In this document: one piece after another, positions 36,036 through 48,311 of the stretch
Position numbering within the stretch: position 1 is the stretch's first letter
How the letters are laid out: every line of letters starts with the position of its first letter
The notes under the pieces: generated by a model
Database searches by the model: none
Seen by the model: the letters and a program-made list of their open reading frames with translations, nothing else
Told to the model about the DNA's origin: nothing
NCBI GenBank assembly: GCA_000231825.2
Contig: JH720328.1
Span: 312,148-376,147 of the forward strand
From: Tetrahymena elliotti 4EA
Taxonomy: Eukaryota > Ciliophora > Oligohymenophorea > Hymenostomatida > Tetrahymenidae
Direction of reading: 5' to 3'
DNA length: 64,000 nucleotides
Program-made: the position numbers and the translations under genes

Positions 36036-39000
36036 TCAAGAATTTTGTTCTTAAAATTGATGATTGCTTTGATTATTACTATTAATATTGTTTGATATTT
36101 TTAATCTATCTTAAAGGTGTATACCTGAAGACTGTAATACACCAAGAGCTTAAAATTATGGTTAATTCTTTTTTAATTTTCCTTGAGGCGTTTTGTGAAG
36201 ATCTTTATTTTGAACTATCAAATTTAATTTATACTTCAAGGGTAGCATGTTAATATCAAGACTCTTTTTTATTTGCTGTTTTGTTTTGATATCTTTAGAA
36301 TTAGTAGGGTAATAGCTAGCAAATATTTGGTTTTCGCCTTTTATTTGAGGAGAAGCAAATCCCTTTTCATTTTCAGCTAAAGAATCTAATTTTTTAGAAG
36401 GCATCTAGATTTAAAATTTGAATTTATCTTTATCAATTCTTTCATTATCTTTGTAGATTTATTTGGGATATCTGTTAATTGCTGAACAGCTTAATTCTGT
36501 CCTTGAAGAAGACTATACTCCATTTTCTTATGTGTGGAATTAATTATTACTTGCATTTGAATTAGGTTGCTTTGGTAATTTTAGATTACTTAAAATAGTA
36601 TTTATCTGACTAACAGAAATTTATTTTTGGAGGCTTTTTGAGTGCAGAGTTGGGGTTGGAATTTCATTTTTAGATTTATCTAAAAAATCTTAATGAGCTT
36701 TTTAAACAATTGGATTGAAATATTTATTACTAGGCTAAGAGCTATTTGAGTTGCTCAAACCTTGCATATTTCCATATTAACTACTAAACATTTTTATCTT
36801 AGGAGAAACTTATTCAAATTGTGTCTTTTGTGCATAAAAAGTGTTCTTAAATGAGTTAATTAACAAATTCTGATTTAATTATTCTGCTTAACCTTCTTTA
36901 GGATTTCTACAAAATGTTTAACTTAAATTAGAAATTTTTTAATTAATTGAAAATTTGTTCTTGATTCCTTCTTATTTATTATGGAAAAATTCAGATTAGC
37001 TTAAAGGATTTGATTCTTAACTAAGACGTCTGTAGTGTTCTTTTTCTCTGTCTGTCAATTATTCTACAATAGATCCTGCTTAAGATAAGCTTATTTTTTA
37101 TGAATTAGTATTTATTTTAGGAATCTAAAATTTATCATTTTTATAATGAATTATATCAGAAACTCTTCTTTGGCTATCAATTTCTTATTGAATCAAGCGG
37201 TTTTATTAATTCTTTTTTGAAGGCATACTGCTAGAATCTGGACTTATTGTATGATTACTTTATTTCGTTTAAGTTGATGAATCAGATAATCCATTTACAT
37301 AATCTTTAAAGCCAAAAGTTTGAGGGCTAAATTAAGACATGGCATTCTAGGTTGAGGGAACTTCAAATTTTTAACCATTATTTAATGGAGAATTTACAAC
37401 TATAGCCTGGGTTGAGGAATCATAAGATTATTATTTTTTACGGAAATAACTAAACAAGGTCTGCTACTGATCTTTTTTTAACTCATTCATACGAATCAAA
37501 AATTGATTTCCACTTTCCAAGCTATTTTTTATTAAAATTAAAAATTTATTCTCTTTATTTCAAATTTTTAGCTCAAATAAACTTAAAATAGTTTTAAATT
37601 TTGTAGGTTTTGAAAATGGTTGTTTATATTTTTTCTGATTATTCATGAGTTAAATAAATAATTTTTGTCATAAAGAAAAATAATTATTTTAATAGAACTC
37701 ATAAACTAGATTTTTAAGTAAAATCTAAAAGAAATTTTAATATTGATTTGGATTGTTTCTTTTCAAATTTTCAAAGAAAAAATATTTTAAAATGATAAAA
37801 TTCTTTTAGATCTCTCAAAAAAAGATATTTAGCTGATATTAAAATAATTGATAAATGAATTTATCTAATTTAATAAACAACCTAAACCTATTTGAGAAAT
37901 CTTTAGGAAAATATTTATAAAAATAATGTTTTTGTTTGATCAAATATTAAAATTCAAACCAAAAACATAGAAATAGAATTTATATTTACCTGCGATTTGT
38001 TTAAGACCCATCCAAAACATAGTCTTATTTATTTTTAAATTTTTTATAAGAACTAACTAGGTCTTTAGAATAAAGGTCTTACTCTGGAATGTTATATTTC
38101 TCATAGAATTATTTTAAATACTCTTGTTGTAGAATGATGATTCCTTATGATTTTCTCACATTACCCATATATGATTTTTTGTTATTGTAAGAGCTAGATT
38201 ATTAGAGAATCTGCATTGTATTTCTTTCTACTGGTTTAGTGTTATTCTTTTAAGTATTAGTATTATTTTCATAATTAGGTTAATATATTTCTTCAATCAC
38301 AAGACTGTCAGTTTAACCTTTTCTTATTGGTTTTTGATAATCATTTTCTATTGTTGTAATTGGAGAATGCTATCCATTAGATGAACTGTTTAGACTATTG
38401 TTGTTGTTGTTCATCTAATGGCTCTATTGCTATGATTAAGGATTCTATTATTAATTATTATGGCTCTATTAACTCTAAGAGAGGTTGGAAGAATGGGCTT
38501 TAAAGTTTAATCTTGGTGGCTTAATAAAACAATGCTCTTTCTCATCATAATCTTCAGCTAAATCGCAATTTCTAACTACTCTGATAATATTTGATTAAAT
38601 TTCAAATATTTTAGCATGACTGTTGTGTGTATCACTTAATTTTTATATTTAATTTGACCTTTATTCTCTTTTAACTTGGAGCTAATTTAAGAATAGCTTA
38701 TAAATCATATCATCATTGTAAAATTTTCTCAAAAATTCTTTTTTGTTAAAGCAATACAAGCTGCCACTATCAGAAGTGCATACAATAGTTGTTACTCTCT
38801 TGTATTCTCTATTTTTTTTCAAAATTAACTCTTCTTCACCAAAACACTAGCCTTTGCTCATAATTTTAAGTGTGATAAACTAATCAGATTTCATATGATC
38901 AGTTACTGGATTAAGTTTTTTTGATTTAGATTTGTTTTTATATAGCATTAATTCTCCTAAAATAACATCTTCTGATATTTATAGCAGTTATTCACTAGCC

Positions 39001-40560
39001 TTTACAAGCTGTTATTTTTGAATTTAATTTTGAATATTGGATTTTTTATCAGAATATTACCCTGAGTTGTTTTAAACATTTAGCAATAAATTAAGTTGTT
39101 CTTCTTTTTTTTTACTATTTCCAATCGCTTTAGAATTATTACCACCAACTTATTTGGTCTGTTAAACATTTTATTAATTGAATAAATTAGATTAATCGAT
39201 GTTTGATTAGCAAATTTAATATTTGTATTCATCTTTTTTCAATATCTTTTCTGAAAACTCACCATTCTTTATAAAATAGATTTCTTCAGGAGCTTCACCT
39301 TCAGAGTAAACAACATTATTGTGTCTAAATTCTTTTTCATAGCAAATGTCATAAAGTTATTTTACTTAATTGTAATTCAATTAATTTAGTAATGACATGC
39401 TAGCAAATTTTTCTATAAACACAGAGTTCTAGCTGATCACTTTAATAATTCTTAAAAAATCATCTTTCATTATAACTGCAAATTCAGAATCCATTGTTGT
39501 TTATACAGTTGCTTTCCTAGTTTCTCCTTCACTAACAAGAGCTAATTCTCCAAAACAATTTCCTGGAGCAAGTCTTACTTTTTCTACAATCTAAAATTCT
39601 CCCTGAATAGGTTAAGTATTATCTTGACTTTAATCTGTTTCATCTTTTTTGTTTTCTCTTTCTGAATTTAATTCCTCTAATGTAGGTTTTACTAAAGAGT
39701 TATTAAAAAAAATAAATTTTTAATTTCCTAGAGACAAATTATTTATTAAAAATAGCATTTTATTAAAACCTGTTTTTTTTATTGATTAATTGGTTATGAA
39801 CAAAATAAATATTCTACTTTGCTCAAATTTATCAATTTTTATAGAGTTTTTTGTTTTAAATATGGTGTAATAGAATCTCATTCATTTAAAAAGAATATAA
39901 AAACAGTTAAATTTACTCTCAACAAACTCTCTCTTCAAAACCTTTACTTCACCTGTCAAGATAATCCAAAATTCTTCACCATGTTCTCCTTGTGTAAATA
40001 ATGTCTATATATTAAATTAGTGATAAATCAAAAGTAATAAAATGGTGTAAGCTAATATTATTGTCATATACTTACTATAGGGGTTGTATAGAGTATATGA
40101 ATCATTTTAATCTTCATTATTTCATTGCAGTTAATAAAGTTCTATGCAACACAAAAATTATTTTCATGTTTAATTGATAATGATTATTTATTTTTACCTT
40201 GTTAGCCTCAAAGCTTCTTGGTATTAAATATTTACAAAGTTATTCGTGTATGCTGTTACCATTCTCACTTAAACGTACCTCCTTGAAAAACTTAATGTTT
40301 TCTGTGAGTTTGGCAAGAATCTTAACTTCCTTCTGTGTTCTATCTTCTGATTTTTTTTCTAAAATGATAAGCAAACAGCATAGTTTTTATTCTTAAGTCG
40401 CGGCATCAAAGTTGTAGTCATTCTCCAAAAATTTATTGAGCATTTGTTATCCAACATTTCTTCTATCTTAATTCAGATAATTTATTGAGTTCTTTTACTT
40501 TTTTTCATCGTCCTCCTTTTTTGTTTGTTTTCCTTTGTTTGTCTTTTAAAAGGTAGCCAT
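36036..40560 (-). CDS. Protein with two cyclic-nucleotide-binding domains, paralogue 2
   Basis: Four exons (40198-40560, 39917-40004, 37990-39691, 36036-37521) join in phase to about 1212 codons; an alternative acceptor at 39727 would add 12 residues. Domain 1 begins in exon 1 (LTENIKFFKEVRLSENG, HEQLCKYLIPRSF) and continues LFTQGEHGEEFWIILTGEV to APGNCFGELALVSEGETRKATV, with FGELAL at about 197-202 and the phosphate-contacting Arg in TRKATV. Domain 2 has YSEGEAPEEIYFIKNGEF and, after a long inserted linker, GQCFGEEELILKK, again lacking that Arg. The last 700 residues are Asn/Gln/Ser-rich with NNNNN and QSHQ runs. Domain order and the exon-1/exon-2 boundary match the paralogue at 28381-32198, so the two arose by duplication. 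It is a likely soluble cNMP sensor, with no catalytic domain. Confidence 0.87.
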
Positions 40561-41673
40561 TTCTTCAATAATAAAGAAAAATTCTACTTTGTTATTTAAT
40601 CAAATTAATTTCTTTATTTAATTAATTAATAAACAAACAAACTAAAAAACCAAATACGATTTTTAAAAAAATACAAACAAAATATCCACCAATAACACTA
40701 TTTACTAAAAAAATTAAAGTGTGTTTATTCTTTTTAACAAGGTTAATTACTTATAATATAAATAATCTATCTTTAAAAAAAAAGCTTATTTATAATAAAT
40801 CAGGCTACTGTTAGAGATTTTATTTTAATATCATTATTTTTAACAAGGCTAATTTCATAACATAAATAATCTCTATAAAAAAAGATTATTTATAATAAAT
40901 CAGGGTACTGTTGGAGACTTTATTTTAATTAAAAAATTAAACAAACTAGAATGAAGTGTAAAAATAAAATATACAAGTGCTATTTATTATTAATTATTTT
41001 TTTTCCATATTTCTATTTTGCTAATTGTAATGCTTGAATTATTTTATTATGATTTTTATCTAGAAAATTTCGTTTATTTTAATATTTAATATATTTTAAA
41101 ACCTTTTTTTTTTACAAATTTATGATTTCTACCATAATTCCTTAAGTATTCACTCCTTATAATTTGCTTTAATTTAAATGGAGAAATGGATAAAAACAAA
41201 AAAATAGGTAGTCCTTGTATTTCGTTTCATGGTTCGTTCATAGTGAGGAATTAAGGTAAATAATGTAACAAAACTTTGTTTGAAGGTTAAAATGGTTAGT
41301 TTACATCTTCTTTATTATGATTCAATTTTAAAGGATATCTTATATTATTAATTACTGGCTATAAATAAATAGAGATGATAAAAAAAGAATGAGCGAATTA
41401 GTTTGTTGTAAAATCAAAATTGTTAAGGAGAGTGAGCTAATTACTAACATAAATTAAAATATGGGAAATAAATATATAATATATTATTATTATTAATTAT
41501 TAATTAGATGGATAGGTAGTTAGTTTTATGTACAAAAATTTTATATCAATTAATTATAAATAATAAATTTCATGTTTTCAGGATAGTAGTCTATTTATAA
41601 ATAATTATTATTCTTTAATATCTTCTGCTAGAACACAACAGATAGTGAACTGTTCATTTATTTAATTGATTCA
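40561..41673. other. Intergenic region, 1.1 kb
   Basis: Upstream of the second cNMP-binding gene and downstream of the pseudokinase gene. It carries the tandem 100-base duplication listed separately; otherwise AT-rich without supported features. Confidence 0.5.
40731..40930. repeat. Tandem direct duplication of about 100 bp
   Basis: Two diverged copies, 40731-40830 and 40837-40930. Both run TTTTTAACAAGG(C/T)TAAT..., ATAAATAATCT..., TTATTTATAATAAATCAGG, CTACTGTT or GTACTGTT, GAGA and end TTTATTTTAAT. They lie 170-370 bases upstream of the start of the cNMP-binding gene, so may include promoter or 5' untranslated sequence. Confidence 0.8.
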
Positions 41674-44257
41674 TCATTACTCAAAAAATATTGAAAAATC
41701 ACTAGCACCTGTCTTTTTATATTCGTTTATTACTGCCATAATTATCTATTAATGTTAAATTCATTGTTTTATTATTTTCTAAAAACAATCAAATTAACTA
41801 ATTTTACTTCTTTTGTAAGCCCAGGAGATAATTTTTCAATTTTACGAATAGCTCTTCTCATTGTTAAGAAAGCGCACTTTGGAGCAATACTATTACTTGC
41901 TTTTAGAGGTTGGTTCATTAAAGCTTGATTTTATTAATTGTGAGGTTCAGAGAAAGGGTTTGGAACAGAATTCTGTAATTAAACATTTTTCTTTTCCTAG
42001 TGATTGTGATGATTAACTTTATTTAAATCTATTGACTAGTTATCAATACTAAAGTCAGGGACTATACCTTAGTTTACTATTTTAAACGTTGTTTGAATTC
42101 TTCTGTGCATTGGATTTAGGTATGTATTATTGTTCAAAGAGTTATTCAAAGAACTATTATTTGAAGATCCTCCATTTTGACTGTTATACATTTTACTATT
42201 GTAGCTTTATCTATTTATTTTAAATTTCAAGTTAATTCAATATTTTGTAAGAGTTTACTTAAAATATATAATATTTTGAGAAATCCAGATTTAATTTAAA
42301 TTGCCTTTTATTTTTTGTAAATACTATTTCATGCTTTATTTATGGGGTCAAAAATTTATCCAAAAAACTCTTCTTTAGAGTTAGTTTAATGTTATATATA
42401 TATAAATAACTAAGTTTTTAATCTCTAGTTTGCTTTTAGTAAAAAGTTAACTACTATTTGATTAATCTTAAAGTAATCATTAAATTTACTTCACTTTTAA
42501 TACTAATGTGCTTCAACTAAAAATGTAAAAATTTTAAATTTTATTCCATTTATTCTTAATTATCTTTTTTTTATTTTAGACATTTAGTTTTGTCAAATTA
42601 AGTAAAAAAAATTGAGAGAAATAATAATATTTGAAATAAAATACTCAAACAATTCTAATAAGTATTAAGGTTTCTTTGCTCTTTATATGAAATTGCTTAA
42701 TAACAAATCTCCAACTGATGCTCTTTCTTCAGGATTTTTCTCTAAACACATTGAAAGAAACTCTTAAAATTATCTATCATTTAAAAATATTTTTAAAAAT
42801 GGAAATCACTACTAATTTTACGGTGAAAATGATTGATCTATTTATGGTTATTCCTATACTGTTAAAAATTATGCTTTTTTCGGTGGTAAATTAAAATTAG
42901 GAGGTTCCCCTTTGGCCATTTCTATAGCTGTAATTCCTATTGACCAAATATCACTCTTTTCATCAAAATACTAGTTTGTAATGGTCTATTACAATAAAAA
43001 GTTTTTTACTACCTTAAATTTAAACAATCGAAATTAAATAATCAGGAATATTAATTTGTACCTCAGGAGCTAACCAACAAGAGTAATTTCTACATTGAGA
43101 TAATATTTCTGTAAGTTTTTAGCTTGTAGAGAAATCACATAGCTTTACAATACCATCACTTTGAAGCATAATATTAGAACCTTTAAATTTTTTAATTAAA
43201 ATTAGAATAAGGAGAGAGATAAATAATTTGGCATAATATTATTATCAATAAGTGCTATTTAAATTAATTTGTTTATTTAATCTTTATATTGCGTTTTAAA
43301 CACTTAAAATTGATATGAATATAAAAAAAATTCCTTCATTTATTAATTAACTAATTAATTAGTTACTTTTGATATTTTTATGTAGTCTATTATTTTTATG
43401 TAAATACTTTAAACCCATAAGAGCTTATTTGATAATAATACAAATATTTTCTTCTGATAGAGGTCCTATGTTTTGCATCTTTTATATTTAATATTTGAAA
43501 AATTATTACTCCTAAGTTATGTTTTATGAATTTTAGAAATGATAATAAATGAATTACTAAATCATAAACAGAACCTTCAGTAAAATATTGAGATATTAAG
43601 TACAATTTCCCATCAGACACAAAATATTCATTTAAACCTGATACAAATTCATCCTAAACTCTATTTTCCTTACTTATTTCTTAAATAATTTGCTATAAAT
43701 CTTCTACAGGCTATTTTTTTAAGGTTTTTTTAGAAAAATATTATATAATATCAAAATAATGCTTTCAGTAGAATTTTATAAATTAAATAGAAATGAAAAA
43801 ACTTACTATGACATTATATTCTTTTAAAGCAACTATTTCTGCATTTTACTTATTCATCCTGTAATTAATATAAAATATTGTATTTGGTTATTTAAATGTC
43901 GCTTTTTCTAAAAATTTCTTTTAAATTGAGAGTATAAATCATAAAAAAAATGAATAAATAATATACGCTCTGTAAATCTAGCAATGCATATTCTAAGTTG
44001 TCTTTTTCTCCAAAATATCATATTTTTTCCTAATCTATTTTCATATTGTTTCTTATATATTGTTGGGCATTCTATTATAAAAATTACTTCGACTCCTAAC
44101 ATCAAATCGCTATTTCCTATTGTTTCAAAATCCACTTTTTTTGTTTATTTGTTTTTTTTGAGAGATTCTTTCTTTTAATTAATCTTTCCCTAAGAAAATA
44201 TATTGTTGGTTCCAAAAAAATCTATATAAAATTTAAATTGATAGTATGTAGTAATAT
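41674..44257 (-). CDS. STRAD/Ste20-like pseudokinase, ten or more exons
   Basis: Resolved exons, all in phase: 43967-44034, 43807-43858, 43558-43710, 43367-43478, 43062-43180, 42822-42985, 42645-42773, 41808-42210, 41674-41745; a preceding exon ends at 44088 and its start near 44257 is uncertain. The fold is plainly Ste20: KKYDILEK, then YRAMNKQNAEIVALKEYNVI (the VALK lysine is kept), YLISQYFTEGSVYDLMQNIG, SEENICIIIKQALMGLKYLH, WLAPE, and DEKSDIWSIGITAIEMAKGEPP. The glycine loop is replaced by KKTTQNMHCQIY, the HRD triplet is HKN (43374-43382) and DFG is DFS (43128-43136). The C-terminus is a Ser/Asn linker followed by a helix ending SDFSIFFEQ. By analogy with STRAD, it probably acts as a scaffold or allosteric activator rather than an enzyme. 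Confidence 0.8.
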
Positions 44258-44520
44258 TTTGAACAAATCCTCACTTTTTCTACTAAAAACGATACTCTAA
44301 CTCATCCAAAAGTATTCCATAATTTATATCAAGTGTTTAATATAGAAAGATAGATATATTTAGACGACATTTAAGTATTCAAATACATTGTATATAATCT
44401 CTTTAAAAAAATTAATCTTCAATATTTTTTGTTTAAAATAATTTCCATTTCTCTTAAAAAAATATTGAATTTCATTATTAATTATTAACAAAAGAATTAT
44501 TAAAAAATTTACTGTCTTCC
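44258..44520. other. Unresolved 5' region of the pseudokinase gene and spacer to the tRNA
   Basis: Several overlapping coding-like minus-strand frames exist (for example TLDINYGILLDELEYRF at about 44270-44330, and MEYFWMSQSIVFSRK). One is probably the first exon, but I cannot choose between splice solutions. Confidence 0.35.
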
Positions 44521-44540
44521 AAAAAAAAAAATAAAAAAAA
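44521..44540 (-). terminator. RNA polymerase III terminator of tRNA-Tyr
   Basis: Immediately after the 3' end of the tRNA the minus strand reads T8, A, T11, a canonical Pol III terminator. Confidence 0.85.
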
Positions 44541-44624
44541 TCCGAACTCCCGGGTTCGAACCGGGGACCACCGGATGACTACAAACTTTACAGTCCGATG
44601 CTCTTCCAACTGAGCTAAGTTCGG
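44541..44624 (-). tRNA. tRNA-Tyr (anticodon GTA) with an 11-nt intron
   Basis: The minus strand folds as a tRNA: acceptor stem CCGAACT paired with AGTTCGG and discriminator A, D arm AGCTCAGTTGGAAGAGC, anticodon stem TCGGA/TCCGG, and TpsiC arm CCCGGTTCGAACCCGGG. A box (44606-44617) and B box (44552-44562) are intact. The anticodon GTA is at 44589-44591. An 11-nt intron (44577-44587) sits one base 3' of the anticodon, the normal place for tRNA introns and usual for eukaryotic tRNA-Tyr. It decodes TAC and TAT, which are not reassigned in this code. Confidence 0.95.
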
Positions 44625-44986
44625 TTCGGTGAAATATTGATTTACAAATAAGCCCTTTTAGATGAAATAAGTAGGAAGTATGATATTGGCCATAGATAGA
44701 GATAGAACTAAATTGATTAAGATTGTATTAAAAAGAAATTTGGATTTTAATACAAAATTTAATGAGATTCTATGTAATTAATAAATGCTTGGATGAATTA
44801 ATTTTGTTGGAGAGCAATATTAAACCAGCTATTAATTGAATAAATAATTAATAAATAAATATTTGTGAATAAAATTGGAAAGTCTATCTTATAATCATAT
44901 TAAACTCAAATTAAGTACTTATTAAGTAATTATCAAATTAATAAAGCAGTTTAAACAAGATTTTAATAGTTCTTAAATAATTCTAA
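44625..44986. other. Intergenic region between tRNA-Tyr and the permease gene
   Basis: About 360 bases, AT-rich; holds the 5' flank of the divergent tRNA and the permease promoter. No site can be named. Confidence 0.5.
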
Positions 44987-47539
44987 ATGGGAGGAGTCAA
45001 GAATATAGACAAGAATGCAGATGTTAGCAGTTATTAGATTAATAAAAATTCACAAACAGCATTTGCGATTCTTAATAGTATGATAGGAGGAACAATTCTT
45101 TTGTTGCCAATCTATTTTAATAATGTAGGATATCTCTCTTCATCAATGGTAATCTTTATTACAGGCATTATGTGCTATAAGGGAGCAGACATCTACATTC
45201 AACATCTTAAAAAAGATGAATTTGATTCTCAAGAAACAATCCACAGAATATTAGGTAATGAAAATTAGTATTTATTCTTTAAAAGATGAAAATTTAAGAT
45301 ATCTATTCACTTAATACAAGAAAAACTCAAAATAAAAAATTGCGAAACTTAATTTTGATAGATTTTAAGGAAAGTTAAGTAACTAAAACTGCATATATTT
45401 TTTTATTCTATTTTTTTTTTAATTTATTAGTTATTTTTATCTATATATAATATCATTTCTTTAAATAGCAAACTACTTTCATATATCTCCTCGAATAACT
45501 CCCAAATTAATCTACTCAAAATCAATCTTATTTTAAATTGAATAAGTAGCTAAAATTATCAGAATTATCAATTTTTTTTTCAATCAATACAACAATTTTC
45601 TTAACCTCTTTGAATTTAATTAAGATTACATTTATTATTTTCTTTTTAATGAGAAAGAAAAATATCTCCTCAAACCCCAACTAAAATTTTTATAGAAAAT
45701 AATCTATCAAAAAATTTAATTAGAAAGACGAATCCAAAGAAATAAGTTTAATTTATTTTTTAACATTTTCATGTGTCTCTCTATATTCATTAGTTTTATA
45801 AAAAAATAATCAAATATCTTTAACCATTTGATAAGTTTTCAATTTAATTAACTCTTTAGTGAATTTTTAAACCAAAAATGAATTTAAACCAAAAATTAAA
45901 TTGATTTATTTTAAAAACAAATCTTCCATTTCAAATAAATTTAATCATTTGATCAGTTTTTTTTTCATTTTTTGAGTCTTGAAAAGAATATTTTGCTTTT
46001 ACCATATTGATTAGCATCCTTAAAAATAAAAGTTATCTTCTTTTAGCCTTAATTAGATGAAAGAGGATTTCAAAGAATAACCAAATTCTAATCATAAAAT
46101 ATTTGATTTTAATATCATCAAATTATTTTTTAAATTAAATAAATTTTTACTATCATATTTTATTAAGAATGATTAAATAATTTGAATTTTTTAAAAAAAA
46201 AGGGAAACGTTGGAGAGTATTTTTTGTGGTAATTTCAACAATTAATATGTTTTTTGGGTGTTTAGTTTACTATGATTTTTCGATTGACATGTTGTACAGC
46301 ATAATAACTTTTGTAATGAAGAAGAGTGGTTGCTCAGAGGGAGATTAGTTTTAAAAATTATCAGAGATTTCTTACGATCGTTTTTCAGTTCAATACTTAT
46401 CTATTGCTATGTTTCCTGTGTTTTTTGCAATTTGCTTTTTGAGAAACTTTAAATTTTTAGTAAAATTAGCTGAATTAGGAGTTTACTCTATTTACAGTTA
46501 TGTGGTATTTATATTTTATAACTTTATTACTAATGTAACATCAGAGAGATTATAATAAAATACAGGCGATATTAAATTATTTACTTGGGATATCGGTACT
46601 CTAGGCTGTACTGCTTCTTCTGCTTTTTCTACTCATAATAGTGTTTGCCAAATTATGAAATGTAACAAAGACTAGTCAAAGAATAGATTTGTTATAAAAA
46701 TGACCTATGTTGTTGGAGCTATTATCTATTTAGTTATAGGAATCATAGGAGCTTTAGGTGTCGTTGGAAGAACATCACAAACTGGTTCCGATGCTTTAAT
46801 TATTAGTGACTATTACTCTGTTGATGACTGGTAGCCTCTTGTTGTTTAGATATTATATTTTATTCATTTAGTTAGCATGAACCCTATCTTTTTTGATATT
46901 TGTCGTAAAAGATTCTTTGATATAATATATGAAAAAAAAGGTGGTGAGGCACCTAAATGGGCTTTTATTGCTGTCAATATATTCTACTGCTCAATTTGTA
47001 CTTTAGTAAAATTATTACACATTACTCCTGATATTATTATTAATTTTAATGGTGCTTTTAGTTCCTTTTTTATAATCTATTTGATACCATCTCTTATACA
47101 TCTGGCATGTTATCATGGTAAAAATAAACTTTTGAGAGCCATCAGAAGAAGTATTAGATCTGAAAGCGATTTTAAAGTTTAAGATATTTAAAATAAGCTT
47201 ATTGTTAATCAGAGCGAATTTACTAACTAAAATGAAGAAGAAGATGATTAACAATAGATGCATAAAGATTTGGCTCTTTTCAAGGCAAACAGCCAAAATT
47301 CTTGCTAAAAGCAAAGTGTAATATTAGAAGATGATAATGAGAATCTATCAGATAGAAACAGCGTGTATTAAGTTAACAAAAACTCTAGTATGAGAAAATC
47401 GTGTAATGAACATGAAGAAGAAATACAAAGTGTAAACAAGTACATAAGATACATTGTATACATTGTTATCATTTCAACAGGAATGTCCATTTTCTTCTAT
47501 GGTATGTACTCTATTTTTGATAAAGCTATTAATTCATGA
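44987..47539 (+). CDS. Amino-acid permease, AAAP family
   Basis: Two exons, 44987-45254 and 46203-47539, join in phase to 534 codons (the split codon restores ...HRILG/KRWRVFF). The first membrane helix carries the family's signature: AFAILNSMIGGTILLLPIYF. Further hydrophobic helices follow: VIFITGIMCY, VFFVVISTINMFFGCLVYY, IAMFPVFFAICFL, VVGAIIYLVIGIIGALGVVG, AFIAVNIFYCSICTLV and a last one, IVYIVIISTGMSIFFYGMY, near the C-terminus. The conserved HNSVCQIMK motif after helix 6 is present. A charged Gln/Glu/Asp-rich loop precedes the last helix. These proteins symport neutral amino acids across plasma or vacuolar membranes. The intron, 948 nt, is the longest in the window with a firm model; its acceptor lies after a run of nine A. 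Confidence 0.88.
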
Positions 47540-48311
47540 CATTAAATTAATTAGAAACATTATCCTGGAATAAATAATGTATATTGCAATAAATTAATCA
47601 AAAAACAAAAAAAATATGTTTAATTTATATGATAAACTATATTTCAAAAAATATATTAAATATTCAAATAATCAAAATCTCTTATTTTTTTTCTAAGAAA
47701 TAACAAACTTCTCAAAGAACTTTTATGTTGTATTAGAGTTATTAGCATTTAAGATATTTAATTTAGGTTAAAATTCATTTTTTTTGCAATTAATTACTTT
47801 AGATTTACTTTTTAAAAATTCTAATTTTTATAGGTTTTTTGTAAAGATAATAACAAATAAATTATTACCTCAAAAGTATATTGTAAATAAAATTAAAGAA
47901 ACATTTTTTTTAGAAAAATCAACAAAAGATTTAAGAAATTATTTTAAAAGAAATAAATTTAATTTAAATTTAGAGTTTGTGAAAAATAAATAAAATAAGA
48001 TAATTAAAAATAATTTTATATTTCATAGTAACATTACTTAGACATTTTTCTAAAAAGAAAATATTTATAAAAGTTTGTTGGAAGAATACATTTAAAAAAA
48101 TCTTCTAAGACTAAGTAATTTATATTAGTTTTAATATATTATATAATATTAAAGACAGTCAATCTAGGTAGATATTTTTAATCTGATGCATGAAATATGA
48201 TAATAGAGATCTCTCACTCTTATTTTTAAAATAAATTCATTATTCAATTAATTTTGATAAAAAAAATTTCTTCTAGTTAAGCCATTTTTTTTATTAATTC
48301 TTAATGATAAA
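47540..48311. other. Intergenic region, 0.8 kb
   Basis: Convergent spacer. A frame starting near 47784 has no TAA, TAG or TGA for about 69 codons and is Lys/Asn/Phe-rich, but it has no ATG start or recognisable domain, so I do not call it a gene. Confidence 0.4.

Noticed and set aside
41902..41916. Sequence resembling the Tetrahymena chromosome breakage sequence (AGAGGTTGGTT core)
   Set aside because: It lies inside a pseudokinase coding exon (encoding MNQPLK), has several mismatches to the 15-bp consensus, and no telomere is nearby.
47784..47993. 69-codon frame free of all three standard stops, organelle-protein-like composition
   Set aside because: It starts at TTG, has no ATG, no domain and no flanking support. 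I considered a mitochondrial fragment but have no evidence for it.
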